Part shown: positions 39,755 through 49,184 of the stretch, in pieces
Position numbering within the stretch: the first letter of the stretch is position 1
Layout of the letters: each line of letters begins with the position of its first letter
Virus record (IMG/VR): IMGVR_UViG_3300025759_000132
Coordinates: 1 to 52,947 of that record
Direction: 5' to 3' (one strand)
DNA length: 52,947 nucleotides
Origin: a virus
Translations under genes and position numbers: made by a program
Notes under the pieces: model-generated
What the model was told of the DNA's origin: nothing
Databases searched by the model: none
The model's input: only the letters and a program-made list of their open reading frames with translations

Positions 39755-40396
39755 TTACGAAAAAGCGATATCTTGAGTTTTTGTTGCAATCTTTTTGAGT
39801 TTATCACCAGCGGATTGATTTCTACTTGTATCAATAATATATTGCCAAACATCTTGTGGTACATTAATTAGCCTTGAAGATGCTGCTGTGCCTGACAATT
39901 CTTCCGACCATACACTGTTTACGATTTGATCAATAGCAGCAGGACCAAGAGCAATAGCAGCGGTTTCAACCAAGGTAGACGTATTTAAGTTAATCGTGAT
40001 TGCCCACTTATCTACAGGTGAAACAAAAATAGGACTACCTTCACGAGTGAAGATGTTTCCCGTAACGGTAATAGTATGGTCGCCTTCCCAGGGTCTCATC
40101 CGCCAACCATTTTCTAGGAAGAACGTAGTACCAAGAGTTCTATCGCCAGGAAGAGGGTCACCACCAACTCCTGATATTGCTTCTGGCCATTTAGCATTAG
40201 TTTGATTTGGATCTTGTACCCATTCTTTCCATGCAGAATAAACATCAACCTCAAAATTTAATTCAGTCACCCCTTCATTTACAAGAATTAACTTTTCTTC
40301 ACCCCAAAAAGTTACTTTCTGTTGACCAAAATATAATGGTGGCGCATAGTTTTCCCAAAATTGCCAGTTATTATAATTGAAGAGTAGATTAGGCAT
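39755..40396 (-). CDS. Virion structural protein (213 aa)
   Basis: Start at 40396 follows the upstream stop as TAAGATG; longer in-frame starts overlap it. Begins MPNLLFNYNNWQFWENYAPP, Trp-rich, with EAISGVGGDPLPGDRTLGTT and a beta-rich HTITVTGNIFTREGSPIFVS region found in tail and fibre-associated proteins of many phages. Helical C-terminus. Precise role unknown. Confidence 0.6.
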   Translation of the reverse strand: MPNLLFNYNNWQFWENYAPPLYFGQQKVTFWGEEKLILVNEGVTELNFEVDVYSAWKEWVQDPNQTNAKWPEAISGVGGDPLPGDRTLGTTFFLENGWRMRPWEGDHTITVTGNIFTREGSPIFVSPVDKWAITINLNTSTLVETAAIALGPAAIDQIVNSVWSEELSGTAASSRLINVPQDVWQYIIDTSRNQSAGDKLKKIATKTQDIAFS

Positions 40397-40397
40397 C

Positions 40398-42920
40398 TTA
40401 CTGTGTTCTTTCTCTCCAAACCACAGTAGTACGAACATTAACGTTATTCAGAGCAGGTCCAGCATCACCATCATCATCAGGAACGGTATTTGTAAGATTT
40501 CTTGCCATAAATGTCCATGCTTGTCTTGGAGGTGGATTTCCATATAATGCTAGATTTGGACTTGTAAGAATTTCATCAACAGTAAATCCAAGGTCTGAAG
40601 ATTTAAGAGCTAACAACGATGTCCAATAGTCTCTTGTAACTCCAGTATCTAAAGCAACAACAGAAACGTTACCAACACCTGCACCACCTGTTGTTGTATC
40701 AAAGTTTCCAGTAGTGCCTACATCAATAGAAGAACTACCAGGACCACCTTCATCTCTTGCTATAATCCATATTTCTGTTGTTCCAACAATTTTTGCCACA
40801 ATACCGGTAGCACCATTTTGAGAACCACTTGTCATTGTAAGTGTATCACCTAAAGCAGTAGTACCAACTGCGGAAACAGTAAGTTTACGAATTGTACGAT
40901 CATCGTCAATATCTGCTTGTGAACTATATAACCATGCTTCATCTCTATCAATAAGTGATAGATAATACCACAGTGTTTCATTTCCTGAAGTGATATAATC
41001 TACAGAAGCGTAACCGCTTGGTGCTGATGTTTTCAATGTATTACTACCAGCAAAGATTCCAGCAAAATTAAAACCACCGGTACCATTACTAATTACAACT
41101 GGTTGTCTGTCATCAAAATAATGAATACTACTACCAAATAATGGATGAGCTCCAATTTTTATTTTTACTCTATCATAACCCAATGTATACTTATCCGCAT
41201 CTGTGTCAAGTTCTGCAATCGATTGAAAATCGCGAGAAAAGGGTTGGTCAGATAAGTTACGAACCGTATTATACTGAAATGCATTAGTAGAAGAACTGAA
41301 TGAGATTTCTTTGTCACCATCCACAATAAAACGAGCAATCTCTGGACCATGTGCAAGATGGTCTCCAGAATCATCAACATCTACTGTTGGCGCACTTACT
41401 CCACCAGAACTCCAATCGACACCACGCATTATACATTTTGCAAAAACTCTTAATTCAACTGGTCGAGCTGAACCAGTTGTCACATCATAACTACTAACAT
41501 AAAATGTTAATGGTTGATAGACGCTGTGGTTTTCTCTCGTTGATCCTGTATATAATTGTTTTGGAGAAATTGAAAATAAGTATTGTGTCGATGTTTGACT
41601 GGAAAATGCACTATTTGCAGCTGCAATGGCTGGAGTAGTTCCATTACTATAGTAAGTTTTCCAGAATGGTTGTTTTTGAGGTTCTGCCCAAACTTTTCTT
41701 GTAACTTGTTCAGAATACTGTTGCGCTGTAACCAATGGATCTGATTCAGCCTCTGACCAAACTGAACCACCTAATGCCCAAAATTCAGATACGCTACCAG
41801 GATTAGTTCCTTGTGTTGCTTGTGCCCAACACATTGGTCTGTTTGGATTTCTCAATCCATTTGTGTTTGAAATATTTCCACTACCATTTTCACTATCAAT
41901 TTCATGACAAGCAATTCTTTGCCCTTTATAATAAACACCATATCGTGTTCTGCCACCAGCAACGAACTGATAATCAATCCAGTAGATATTAGATTTGGTA
42001 ACATCTAGATTCATACCAGATGGATTAGATTCACCACCGGTACCATCTAATGTATCTAAATTCCAGTCAGATTGGTCAACGCCGTGGTTCACTGTTGGAT
42101 TACCTTCTAGTGTATATCTATGAACAACTCTCAGAGTCGTTCCATTCATTTGAAAGAAATAACCATCAGTAGCATCAAATGCGCCCCAAAGACGAACAAC
42201 ATTTGCTTTACCAGCATCCCCTAGACGAGCACCCAGAACGAATAAATTACCACCACCAATTGTGTGTGCATGGAATAGATTTGATGTGTGTGTTACACGA
42301 GTATTTGTAACATCTGGGCAATACAAACGAACTTGACCATCATCTTCTTGCCATTCTAACAAAACACCATCGCCTTCACGAGAATTTGCAAATTGAGGTT
42401 TTAGTTCACTATGAGTAAAATCATAATTTGCTAGTAGTCTTGGTGCGGAACTACGCAGATTACCAAAAGATGTTACTTCAGGAGGACCGTCTTGGAAAGT
42501 AACTTGTGCTGAACCAAATCGGTCAACGTTTAAACCATAAGATGAGTTATCATATCCAACAATATTATATGCTGGTGTGTATAAATCTTGTGCGTTTGTA
42601 TTTACTGTAGCGATTGTTTCTAAAATATCGTCGTTGTTAGTATCATATTGAATTGATTGATTATCAGAAGCAATATATCCTTCTTCTATTGCTTGGTCAT
42701 TATAACGCCCATATAAAACACCAGTAGTAGAATTTGTTTCATATACACTATGAAGGTTAAATTTAAATGTATTTCCACCGTTACCAGTAATTGTATATTC
42801 TTCATTAATTTGCCAGGTGTGAGATATCTTAGCATCATAGAATATAATAGCATTAGGTACTACTTGTATTCTATCACCAGTACTTTCTGGTGGAATGCGA
42901 GTATAATTTCTAGTTGACAT
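40398..42920 (-). CDS. Large virion structural protein, fibre or neck type (840 aa)
   Basis: Beginning MSTRNYTRIPPESTGDRIQV, then a long all-beta sequence rich in Ser/Asn/Gly/Thr. Lacks obvious enzyme motifs. Includes ARLGDAGKANVVRLWGAFDA and NPNRPMCWAQATQGTNPG. Late promoter at 42952-42959. Probably a tail fibre, whisker or baseplate-edge protein; host-recognition genes in this class diverge quickly, so no name is given. Confidence 0.7.
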   Translation of the reverse strand: MSTRNYTRIPPESTGDRIQVVPNAIIFYDAKISHTWQINEEYTITGNGGNTFKFNLHSVYETNSTTGVLYGRYNDQAIEEGYIASDNQSIQYDTNNDDILETIATVNTNAQDLYTPAYNIVGYDNSSYGLNVDRFGSAQVTFQDGPPEVTSFGNLRSSAPRLLANYDFTHSELKPQFANSREGDGVLLEWQEDDGQVRLYCPDVTNTRVTHTSNLFHAHTIGGGNLFVLGARLGDAGKANVVRLWGAFDATDGYFFQMNGTTLRVVHRYTLEGNPTVNHGVDQSDWNLDTLDGTGGESNPSGMNLDVTKSNIYWIDYQFVAGGRTRYGVYYKGQRIACHEIDSENGSGNISNTNGLRNPNRPMCWAQATQGTNPGSVSEFWALGGSVWSEAESDPLVTAQQYSEQVTRKVWAEPQKQPFWKTYYSNGTTPAIAAANSAFSSQTSTQYLFSISPKQLYTGSTRENHSVYQPLTFYVSSYDVTTGSARPVELRVFAKCIMRGVDWSSGGVSAPTVDVDDSGDHLAHGPEIARFIVDGDKEISFSSSTNAFQYNTVRNLSDQPFSRDFQSIAELDTDADKYTLGYDRVKIKIGAHPLFGSSIHYFDDRQPVVISNGTGGFNFAGIFAGSNTLKTSAPSGYASVDYITSGNETLWYYLSLIDRDEAWLYSSQADIDDDRTIRKLTVSAVGTTALGDTLTMTSGSQNGATGIVAKIVGTTEIWIIARDEGGPGSSSIDVGTTGNFDTTTGGAGVGNVSVVALDTGVTRDYWTSLLALKSSDLGFTVDEILTSPNLALYGNPPPRQAWTFMARNLTNTVPDDDGDAGPALNNVNVRTTVVWRERTQ

Positions 42921-42951
42921 TAATTGCTCCTAAATGCTTTTTTATTTCATA

Positions 42952-42959
42952 TATTTATA
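42952..42959 (-). promoter_or_regulatory. T4-late-type promoter of the 840-aa gene
   Basis: Exact TATAAATA 32 bases before ATG 42920. Confidence 0.78.
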
Positions 42960-42960
42960 A

Positions 42961-44652
42961 TTATGGATTCGAATACACACGATCAATTGACTGATCAACA
43001 CGTCTTGATGCTCCAGCTGTGCCAGAATTAATGATAAATCTTTCAAGATTGTATTCTACTTTTAATACTTTAACCAAGAAATCATTACTTGGTGAAACAC
43101 TAAATGTAACTGAACCACGATCAAGAGATACGTTGTTTGCTGACAACTCAACACCACCGCCAATCTCAGCGCCAATAGATCCACCTGTAAAATCATACAT
43201 TCTAACTTCACTGTTTACTAACACGTTTTCAATCGTAACGTTTACAGTTGCTGTAATTTCTGTATCAGCACCTGTTCCGTTACGAACTGTTGGTACTGTA
43301 CCGCCTGTAATATTTAATGTAATTGCACGTTCTGAATTATTGAATAATGTAGAATCATTATTGTTATTTGCAGTGCTGTAACCAGAAAATGTGTTATCTG
43401 TAAATGTAAAGTTATTTGTAGAAGCTGTAAATCCTTTTAATGAAGTAATCTCTATTGCATGACCATTTGAGAAAGTAAATGTACTAGATGAAATTTCTGT
43501 TGGTGTCACTGTTTTTACAAACGCTTGATTATCTCTTGTATTGGCATTAACAACACCAATTTTTAACAGTCTTGCTTCATTACCTGTATTGATATGATAT
43601 GATGTATTTGAACTCTGAACTAATTCAGTACAATCAAGAAACGTTGTGGATACAACTTCTGAATTATTATTTGCATTATTAAATGTGATTAAATCACCAT
43701 GGCTAAATGAACTACCATAATGCAAAACAGTGGAAAGATTGTTGTTGGCATTTAAACTCCATCTATAAGCATCAGGTGCCGCTTGAATAGTCCATCCCTG
43801 AGAACCTGTATCATCTGCTGCAGTTGCCCCTGCAGTTTTTATACCTGCTGTAACCGTTAATGAAGAACCGGACACATTAATATGATCAAATTTATATGAA
43901 GTTGTGTTTGCTTTTGGTTGATCATCCCAAAGAAGTGTTCTATTAGTATCTGTAAAAGTATGTGTACTGCTTGTTGTTGTGTTTCCAAATTGAATTGGTG
44001 TAGACAACACAATAGAACCACCAGGACCAGGAATACAGGTAGCAATTTGATTTGTTGAAGTATAACTTAAAACATCATCCCATGTATAAGGAGATCCAGC
44101 GTTTTCTCCTTCGATGATGATACCAGGACTTGTATATGGACGGCGATATATAGCATCAATCCAGTGATTATCTGCTTTTGCCATAGCACCAATCTCTGAA
44201 ACATAACCAACTCTTTGAATTGCTGTAGTTGCAGGTGGAGTACCACCAGTTCTTGTTGGCGTACCTTCAATATCGACGACAAATTGATACCAACCCTTAC
44301 CAGCAGATGTTGCTGGCCAATCAGCATTACCAGTAGCAACTTGAAATTCTATAAAGTCAGTTGCAGTAGCACCAGTGAATCTAAATGCAAGCGCATTATT
44401 AGTTAACTGCCCGATGACACCAACTTGCATTAAAAAATAAAATTCGTTATTTGACCAATCTTGTGTTGTAACCGCATCATAAAAAACAAACGCTTCAGCG
44501 TTTTGTATAGGAGAAGTGATACTGTTTGTTCCTTGATAAACAGTAGCAGAATCTAATGATATGCCACCAAAACCACCACCGCCACCAGAAGTACCCCAGT
44601 TCGTCAATGCTTCAGCGGCGTCTACTAATATTCTACCGTCTTTAATTGCCAT
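42961..44652 (-). CDS. Virion structural protein with lectin-like N-terminus (563 aa)
   Basis: Gly-rich N-terminus (NWGTSGGGGGFGG), then a beta-sandwich-like segment (EAFVFYDAV, FYFLMQVGVIG, AFRFTGATATDFIEFQVATG) of laminin-G/lectin type, then a repetitive Asn/Thr/Ser-rich region consistent with a beta-helix (SSTFTFSNGHAIEITSLKGF). Ends DRVYSNP, a tail shared with the 903-residue protein (LERNYSNPV). Host-contact or fibre-attachment role likely. Confidence 0.65.
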   Translation of the reverse strand: MAIKDGRILVDAAEALTNWGTSGGGGGFGGISLDSATVYQGTNSITSPIQNAEAFVFYDAVTTQDWSNNEFYFLMQVGVIGQLTNNALAFRFTGATATDFIEFQVATGNADWPATSAGKGWYQFVVDIEGTPTRTGGTPPATTAIQRVGYVSEIGAMAKADNHWIDAIYRRPYTSPGIIIEGENAGSPYTWDDVLSYTSTNQIATCIPGPGGSIVLSTPIQFGNTTTSSTHTFTDTNRTLLWDDQPKANTTSYKFDHINVSGSSLTVTAGIKTAGATAADDTGSQGWTIQAAPDAYRWSLNANNNLSTVLHYGSSFSHGDLITFNNANNNSEVVSTTFLDCTELVQSSNTSYHINTGNEARLLKIGVVNANTRDNQAFVKTVTPTEISSSTFTFSNGHAIEITSLKGFTASTNNFTFTDNTFSGYSTANNNNDSTLFNNSERAITLNITGGTVPTVRNGTGADTEITATVNVTIENVLVNSEVRMYDFTGGSIGAEIGGGVELSANNVSLDRGSVTFSVSPSNDFLVKVLKVEYNLERFIINSGTAGASRRVDQSIDRVYSNP

Positions 44653-45076
44653 TTTTTGTTACTCTATCATAAAGAACAATACCAGCAGAAGTCCATGAAA
44701 ACAATTCTCCTACTGTGTCAATATAAATTTTATTTTGTATTGTAGTATCGGTATCAATCTGTAAAAAACCATCGTTATTACCAAAACAATAACAACAATC
44801 ATTCGGGTGTGTATATGTGGAAAGAGAAGTTTCACCTGGCAAATATTTTGCTTCTTTTGGTGATACAACAATTAAAGGTTCTAAAATTTTAGAATAAGAA
44901 GAAATAAATTCAAGTGTTTTATTTTTTACGGCAAAATGTAATGCCCATTCATTACTTTCTGGATATATGTTTTCTCCAATAAAATATATTTTATCAATTG
45001 ACCAATTGTTAAAAATATAATTCCATTGAAGTCGATACTCAGATTGGTTTGAGTATGGAATACACACCGAAAGCAT
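44642..45076 (-). CDS. Possible SPOUT/TrmH-like RNA methyltransferase remnant (144 aa)
   Basis: THPNDCCYCFGNNDGFLQID followed by IYIDTVGELFSWTSAGIVLY resembles the C-terminal SAM-binding knot of SpoU-type methyltransferases (H-P-x-N...VFG-x-x-x-G...I-P-x-x-G...N-x-x-x-A-x-x-i-x-L-Y), but the usual Asn-Leu before Ala is Phe-Ser-Trp here. AT-rich relative to its neighbours and inserted among virion genes. GGAG sits 6 bases before the ATG. Could be inactive; function guess only. Confidence 0.4.
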   Translation of the reverse strand: MLSVCIPYSNQSEYRLQWNYIFNNWSIDKIYFIGENIYPESNEWALHFAVKNKTLEFISSYSKILEPLIVVSPKEAKYLPGETSLSTYTHPNDCCYCFGNNDGFLQIDTDTTIQNKIYIDTVGELFSWTSAGIVLYDRVTKNGN

Positions 45077-45082
45077 TATGAA

Positions 45083-45286
45083 TTACTCCGCTAAGAATTG
45101 TTTCTCTTCTTGAAGAGATTCCTCCTCCAAAGTTTTCTTTAAAGTTAAAACATCTTCGAGTTGAAAAGTCCAAACGAGGGTGTCTTGGTCCACCCCCGCT
45201 TGGATACGATTCAATTGTACAAGAAACATCAACTCATCTGAAGTTTTACCAAGAACTTCTGCGGCTTGTGCTAATGATATATTCAT
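45083..45286 (-). CDS. Small HTH-like hypothetical protein (67 aa)
   Basis: Begins MNISLAQAAEVLGKTSDELM, an HTH-like helix pair, followed by a Gln/Glu-rich helical C-terminus (LEDVLTLKKTLEEESLQEEK). Short gaps on both sides place it in the virion operon; AAAGG precedes the start. Chaperone or adaptor for the large neighbouring proteins is possible. Confidence 0.55.
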   Translation of the reverse strand: MNISLAQAAEVLGKTSDELMFLVQLNRIQAGVDQDTLVWTFQLEDVLTLKKTLEEESLQEEKQFLAE

Positions 45287-45301
45287 AATTTACCTTTTTT
45301 A

Positions 45302-48013
45302 TTATACTGGGTTAGAGTAGTTACGTTCTAGACCGGCAACAACAGAGATTGGTGTTGCTTGGTTTGTGATTGTTGCGGCAACTTCCACAAACTGTCCACT
45401 ATCAAACCCAATTGCTCGAACAACAACGTCAGCGTTACCATCGCCAGCGTCACGAGCACCCTGAGCGTTAGTATCATAAGCGTAGTTGAATGTGACTTCA
45501 CTTGGTGATGCGTTTGGAATATTTCCAGTAACATCGGTGTTACTATCATCCTGAACCAATAGAGCACTTGGCGTGTCGATTGGTTGTTGATCAACGTTAA
45601 CTGTTGCACCAGCAGATTCGTTAACTGGTGGCAAGCCGTCAACCTTGACAACCTGTAAGTTAGCAGGAGCACTTCCATTACCAGTAATACGATAAATACC
45701 GTTATTTTCTGGATTGGTAAATCCAGAAACTCTGAGGTATTCACCAACGTTATAATCATCACCAGCTTCTAGAGTAAACCCACTACCGCTGTCTGCGATA
45801 GTGATGTTTCTTCCACTAACACCACTGGTTGATATAGTTGTTGCTGTACGTCTAACTGTTCTATCATAGAACATCCAGTACTTAGCATCGTTGGTAGCAG
45901 CATCTGCAATCAAGTTATCGTTAAAGGTTAGTGTTACAAGAACTGATAGTGGGAATCTTCGTTCTGTTCCAGCATTATCAACAGCACGAATATCGTTCAC
46001 GTCAGATGTTTGATAACCAACGATAAACACACCGGATCCACCACCTTCTGGGTTTGTAATGTTTCCAGCTACAGCTGAACCAGCAGTGATAACGTCACCA
46101 GTGAAGCTCAACAACTCATCAGCAGTAGAACCTGTTACTGTGTTACCAGAAGGAACCTTGTTGATGTTTGCATCTTGCCGTAATTGATATTGAATTGCAG
46201 CGTAGACGTTTTCAATTGTTGTTCCTTCTTTAGGATTACCGGCGACGATTGGAATAGAGTTTGCAGTATTGTTTGCAGAACTTCTTTCTAGTGAGAACGA
46301 TAACCCTGTTTCTCCACCAGAACCTCCAAGATTTGAAGTTAGATTAATGGTAGATCCAGAAATACTAGCAACAGTATATTTTTTACTGTCAGACGGTGTA
46401 GTAGATGTATCTACATACACATTAGCATTTTGACCGTTGTAGATAGAGAGTTTACCTCCTTCGAAACCACCAGGAATTGTTACACCCGCATTAAATGTGG
46501 CTGTACCGCCTGTAGCAGATCCTTTAACACCAGAGAATGTACCAGCGTCAACAACAATACCATATTCACGTGGGAATGCGCTACTAGCACTATCGATACG
46601 AACTTTGAATGGAACATCAAAGTATTTAATATTGATAACATCACGACTATCGCCGTCCCATGGTGCTTGTGTGATATCACCATCAGTTTCAAATGGAGCA
46701 CCAGCGCCAGTAATTTTAACATCTGGTGAGTTTGTTAGTGGGAAACGATACACCTGGTTAGCAAGGTTGGTAACACCAATGTCTCCTAATGTAACTTTAC
46801 CGTATGATTTAGACTGAGCAATAGTACTGTTTGCACGAAGGAAGATGTTCAAGACATTTCTGTTGTCCCATGCAGCACTAAAGTCTGTGTCAGTAGCAGT
46901 ATTAGCAATGAATGGATCAGTTGTAACTTCAAGATTAGTAGTGGTTATAGTTTCAATTGTATATGTACCAATTGGTTGTGATACTTCAGAAGAAACAACT
47001 TCAATTTTACCGCCTACTTGATATCCATCTGTTATCCAAGAACCTGTTGTTCTAGCAATTGTATTTGAGTGTGGATAATTAACTGGACCATAATGACCAC
47101 CAGTTGTTGCTGTGTTTGCATAGTATTTAAATGTTAAGACACCTTCATTCACAGCGTCTGTGAATGTGAAGTTTTCACGAGCAGCTGTGTCTGTTGGGTC
47201 ATTGCCCTGCTGATAATAAGCAAGGTCGTTTGTATTATCGAATGTACCAAGTGAGATAACACCAGCATATTGTTCTTGAAGTTGACCAGTAGCATCAAAC
47301 TCTGACCATCCTCCAGTACGAATTAGTTCACGTGAATAACGGCTATCAAGAGCTACAAGACTACCAGCTGTATAATTATATTCATTGTCAATAGGAATCG
47401 GAAGATCGTAGAATCTCCAACCTGCAGCGGTACCTGACCCAATTTCGAACTGTTCTGGCGTAATAGCAGTGAATGGGAAGTCGAACTGAATTAGATATGG
47501 ATCATACTTCCACTGTTCCTTAGTGAACGAATAAATTGTTTGTAATGTAACACCATCATCATCCAAGTTACCTTGACGAATAAGCCAAATTTTCTTGTTG
47601 AATGTATCATAGTAAACTGATTTAGCGGTAGCAGTTAAAACTTGTGAACCTGTTTTAACTGCGCCTGCAATCGTATTCGAACCAAGAATTTTAATCGTTG
47701 TATCACCACCGACAGTAGTATTTGCAAGACTGCCTTGTGAACCGGCTACTTTCTTCACTGTGTATGATGTAGGGCTTGCTACTGCTGTAATCTGATATAA
47801 ACCAACGTTGTTTGCAATATTGGATGCGCCTGTTGTGTTAGCGGTCCGAATTTCAAAGTAATCATACTGTTGGAATGCTGGACCAGAAGTATAAGTCATC
47901 GTTGCGGTATTTGGATTAGCACCAATAACCTTTAACCTTGTAGTTGTCGCTGAAACAGGAAAAGAAACTGTGTTTCCCTGCTTCAGATAATCGGGATCTG
48001 TAATTAGAGCCAT
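45302..48013 (-). CDS. Large virion structural protein, fibre or baseplate type (903 aa)
   Basis: Begins MALITDPDYLKQGNTVSFPV; nearly all beta-strand with Thr/Gly/Asn/Ser-rich segments throughout. Contains alternating strand/turn modules (for example SNTIAGAVKTGSQVLTATAK) and a Gly-rich middle. Ends LERNYSNPV, like the 563-residue protein. A long leader-like run of A's precedes the ATG, and the late promoter is at 48069-48076. No enzyme motif. Probably part of the tail-fibre network. Confidence 0.7.
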   Translation of the reverse strand: MALITDPDYLKQGNTVSFPVSATTTRLKVIGANPNTATMTYTSGPAFQQYDYFEIRTANTTGASNIANNVGLYQITAVASPTSYTVKKVAGSQGSLANTTVGGDTTIKILGSNTIAGAVKTGSQVLTATAKSVYYDTFNKKIWLIRQGNLDDDGVTLQTIYSFTKEQWKYDPYLIQFDFPFTAITPEQFEIGSGTAAGWRFYDLPIPIDNEYNYTAGSLVALDSRYSRELIRTGGWSEFDATGQLQEQYAGVISLGTFDNTNDLAYYQQGNDPTDTAARENFTFTDAVNEGVLTFKYYANTATTGGHYGPVNYPHSNTIARTTGSWITDGYQVGGKIEVVSSEVSQPIGTYTIETITTTNLEVTTDPFIANTATDTDFSAAWDNRNVLNIFLRANSTIAQSKSYGKVTLGDIGVTNLANQVYRFPLTNSPDVKITGAGAPFETDGDITQAPWDGDSRDVINIKYFDVPFKVRIDSASSAFPREYGIVVDAGTFSGVKGSATGGTATFNAGVTIPGGFEGGKLSIYNGQNANVYVDTSTTPSDSKKYTVASISGSTINLTSNLGGSGGETGLSFSLERSSANNTANSIPIVAGNPKEGTTIENVYAAIQYQLRQDANINKVPSGNTVTGSTADELLSFTGDVITAGSAVAGNITNPEGGGSGVFIVGYQTSDVNDIRAVDNAGTERRFPLSVLVTLTFNDNLIADAATNDAKYWMFYDRTVRRTATTISTSGVSGRNITIADSGSGFTLEAGDDYNVGEYLRVSGFTNPENNGIYRITGNGSAPANLQVVKVDGLPPVNESAGATVNVDQQPIDTPSALLVQDDSNTDVTGNIPNASPSEVTFNYAYDTNAQGARDAGDGNADVVVRAIGFDSGQFVEVAATITNQATPISVVAGLERNYSNPV

Positions 48014-48068
48014 TTTTTTTTAATTCCTTTTGCTAGCTTAGAATTAACGAAATCTTCAATTCTTTGAT

Positions 48069-48076
48069 TATTTATA
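48069..48076 (-). promoter_or_regulatory. T4-late-type promoter of the 903-aa gene
   Basis: Exact TATAAATA 56 bases before ATG 48013. Confidence 0.75.
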
Positions 48077-48086
48077 AAAAATAGAA

Positions 48087-49181
48087 TTACACATCATATA
48101 TGTATGTGTTTCTAGAATCCCAAATTTTATCAAACGATTCTGTGTCGTTTGCCCAAAGAATTGTAGTAACAGTATTACCACTTTGTTCATTAACTCTTTT
48201 AATTCTCCAAGATGCTGTGTTAGCATATGATCCTGGATTTGCTTCACCAACATAAGTATATGTGTTTGCGCCAACTACTACTTCATCTACTAATCTATCG
48301 TATTGCACTTCTAGTTGAACCCTTACTGTATTAATAACATCAACAATATTCATTGATGTAAATTTTGAAATTCTTTTATCAAAAATTAAGATATCATTAT
48401 TAGCCAATTGAGATGGTCTATTAAAGACAACATCATCATTATCTAGAATACGAGTTGAACCACCTCCACCAAGACTAGCTAACTGTTGATTCAATCTCGC
48501 TTTATATGTGTTAAAGTCTTTTTCAAACTTTGTTAAACTCTTTGTAACATCAGCATCAGATCCATCTTTACCATCACGACCATCTTTACCATCTTTACCA
48601 GAATCACCCTTATCGCCTTTTGGACCCTTTGGACCTCTGTCGCCTTTTGGACCACGAGAACCTTTATCGCCTTTTAAACCTTTTGGACCTGCTTTACCCT
48701 GCTTGCCTTCTTTTCCAATATCACCCTTTGAACCCTGTGCACCAATTGGACCTTGTTCGCCTTTTAAACCTTGAGGTCCACTATCACCCCTCTCTCCTTG
48801 TTCTCCTCGTTCACCTTTAAATCCTTGCGGTCCTCGTATTCCTGGGCTGCCTTTTTCACCTTTAGGACCTGTATCTCCCTTTTCTCCTTGCGGTCCTTGT
48901 TGACCAACTGGACCGGGCTCACCGGAGTTACCTTTATCACCTTTGTCTCCCTTCTCACCAAGTTCACCTTGTATACCTTGTGGACCCTGTGGACCGATTG
49001 GACCTTGTTCGCCAATCAATCCAGGTTCGCCACGATCACCTTTCTCACCTTGCGGACCAGTAACAGTCTCAATCGAAGCAAGAATTTCTTCTGTCAACTC
49101 CTCTTTAATGTCAATACCTTGCTTTTTAATTACAGCAAGTATCGTACTGAGGAGTTTCGCATTCTCAATACTTTGTTTCAT
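48087..49181 (-). CDS. Collagen-like virion protein (364 aa)
   Basis: Helical N-terminal segment (1-41), then 56 uninterrupted Gly-X-Y triplets (42-209), many of them [12 protein letters not shown], then a helical and beta-rich C-terminal domain. It is located between gp20 and the large fibre proteins. AAGGA precedes the ATG. Collagen-like phage proteins form rod-shaped triple helices, often fibres or whiskers; the flanking domains would trimerise or attach. High certainty for the repeat, low for the exact place in the particle. Confidence 0.88.
   Translation of the reverse strand: MKQSIENAKLLSTILAVIKKQGIDIKEELTEEILASIETVTGPQGEKGDRGEPGLIGEQGPIGPQGPQGIQGELGEKGDKGDKGNSGEPGPVGQQGPQGEKGDTGPKGEKGSPGIRGPQGFKGERGEQGERGDSGPQGLKGEQGPIGAQGSKGDIGKEGKQGKAGPKGLKGDKGSRGPKGDRGPKGPKGDKGDSGKDGKDGRDGKDGSDADVTKSLTKFEKDFNTYKARLNQQLASLGGGGSTRILDNDDVVFNRPSQLANNDILIFDKRISKFTSMNIVDVINTVRVQLEVQYDRLVDEVVVGANTYTYVGEANPGSYANTASWRIKRVNEQSGNTVTTILWANDTESFDKIWDSRNTYIYDV
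48555..49058 (-). repeat. Collagen-type Gly-X-Y tract, 56 triplets
   Basis: Encodes residues 42-209 of the collagen-like protein without a single break in the Gly register. Nucleotide copies are diverse, so this is old, codon-diversified repetition and not a recent tandem duplication. Confidence 0.9.
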
Positions 49182-49184
49182 AAT

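Noticed and set aside
48508-48774. Plus-strand Pro/Ser/Leu-rich frames opposite the collagen repeat
   Set aside because: They mirror the Gly-X-Y codons of the minus strand, so their repetitiveness is a shadow effect.
48555-49058. CRISPR-like or satellite array
   Set aside because: The periodicity is three residues and the nucleotide units are not repeated; it is a collagen coding tract.
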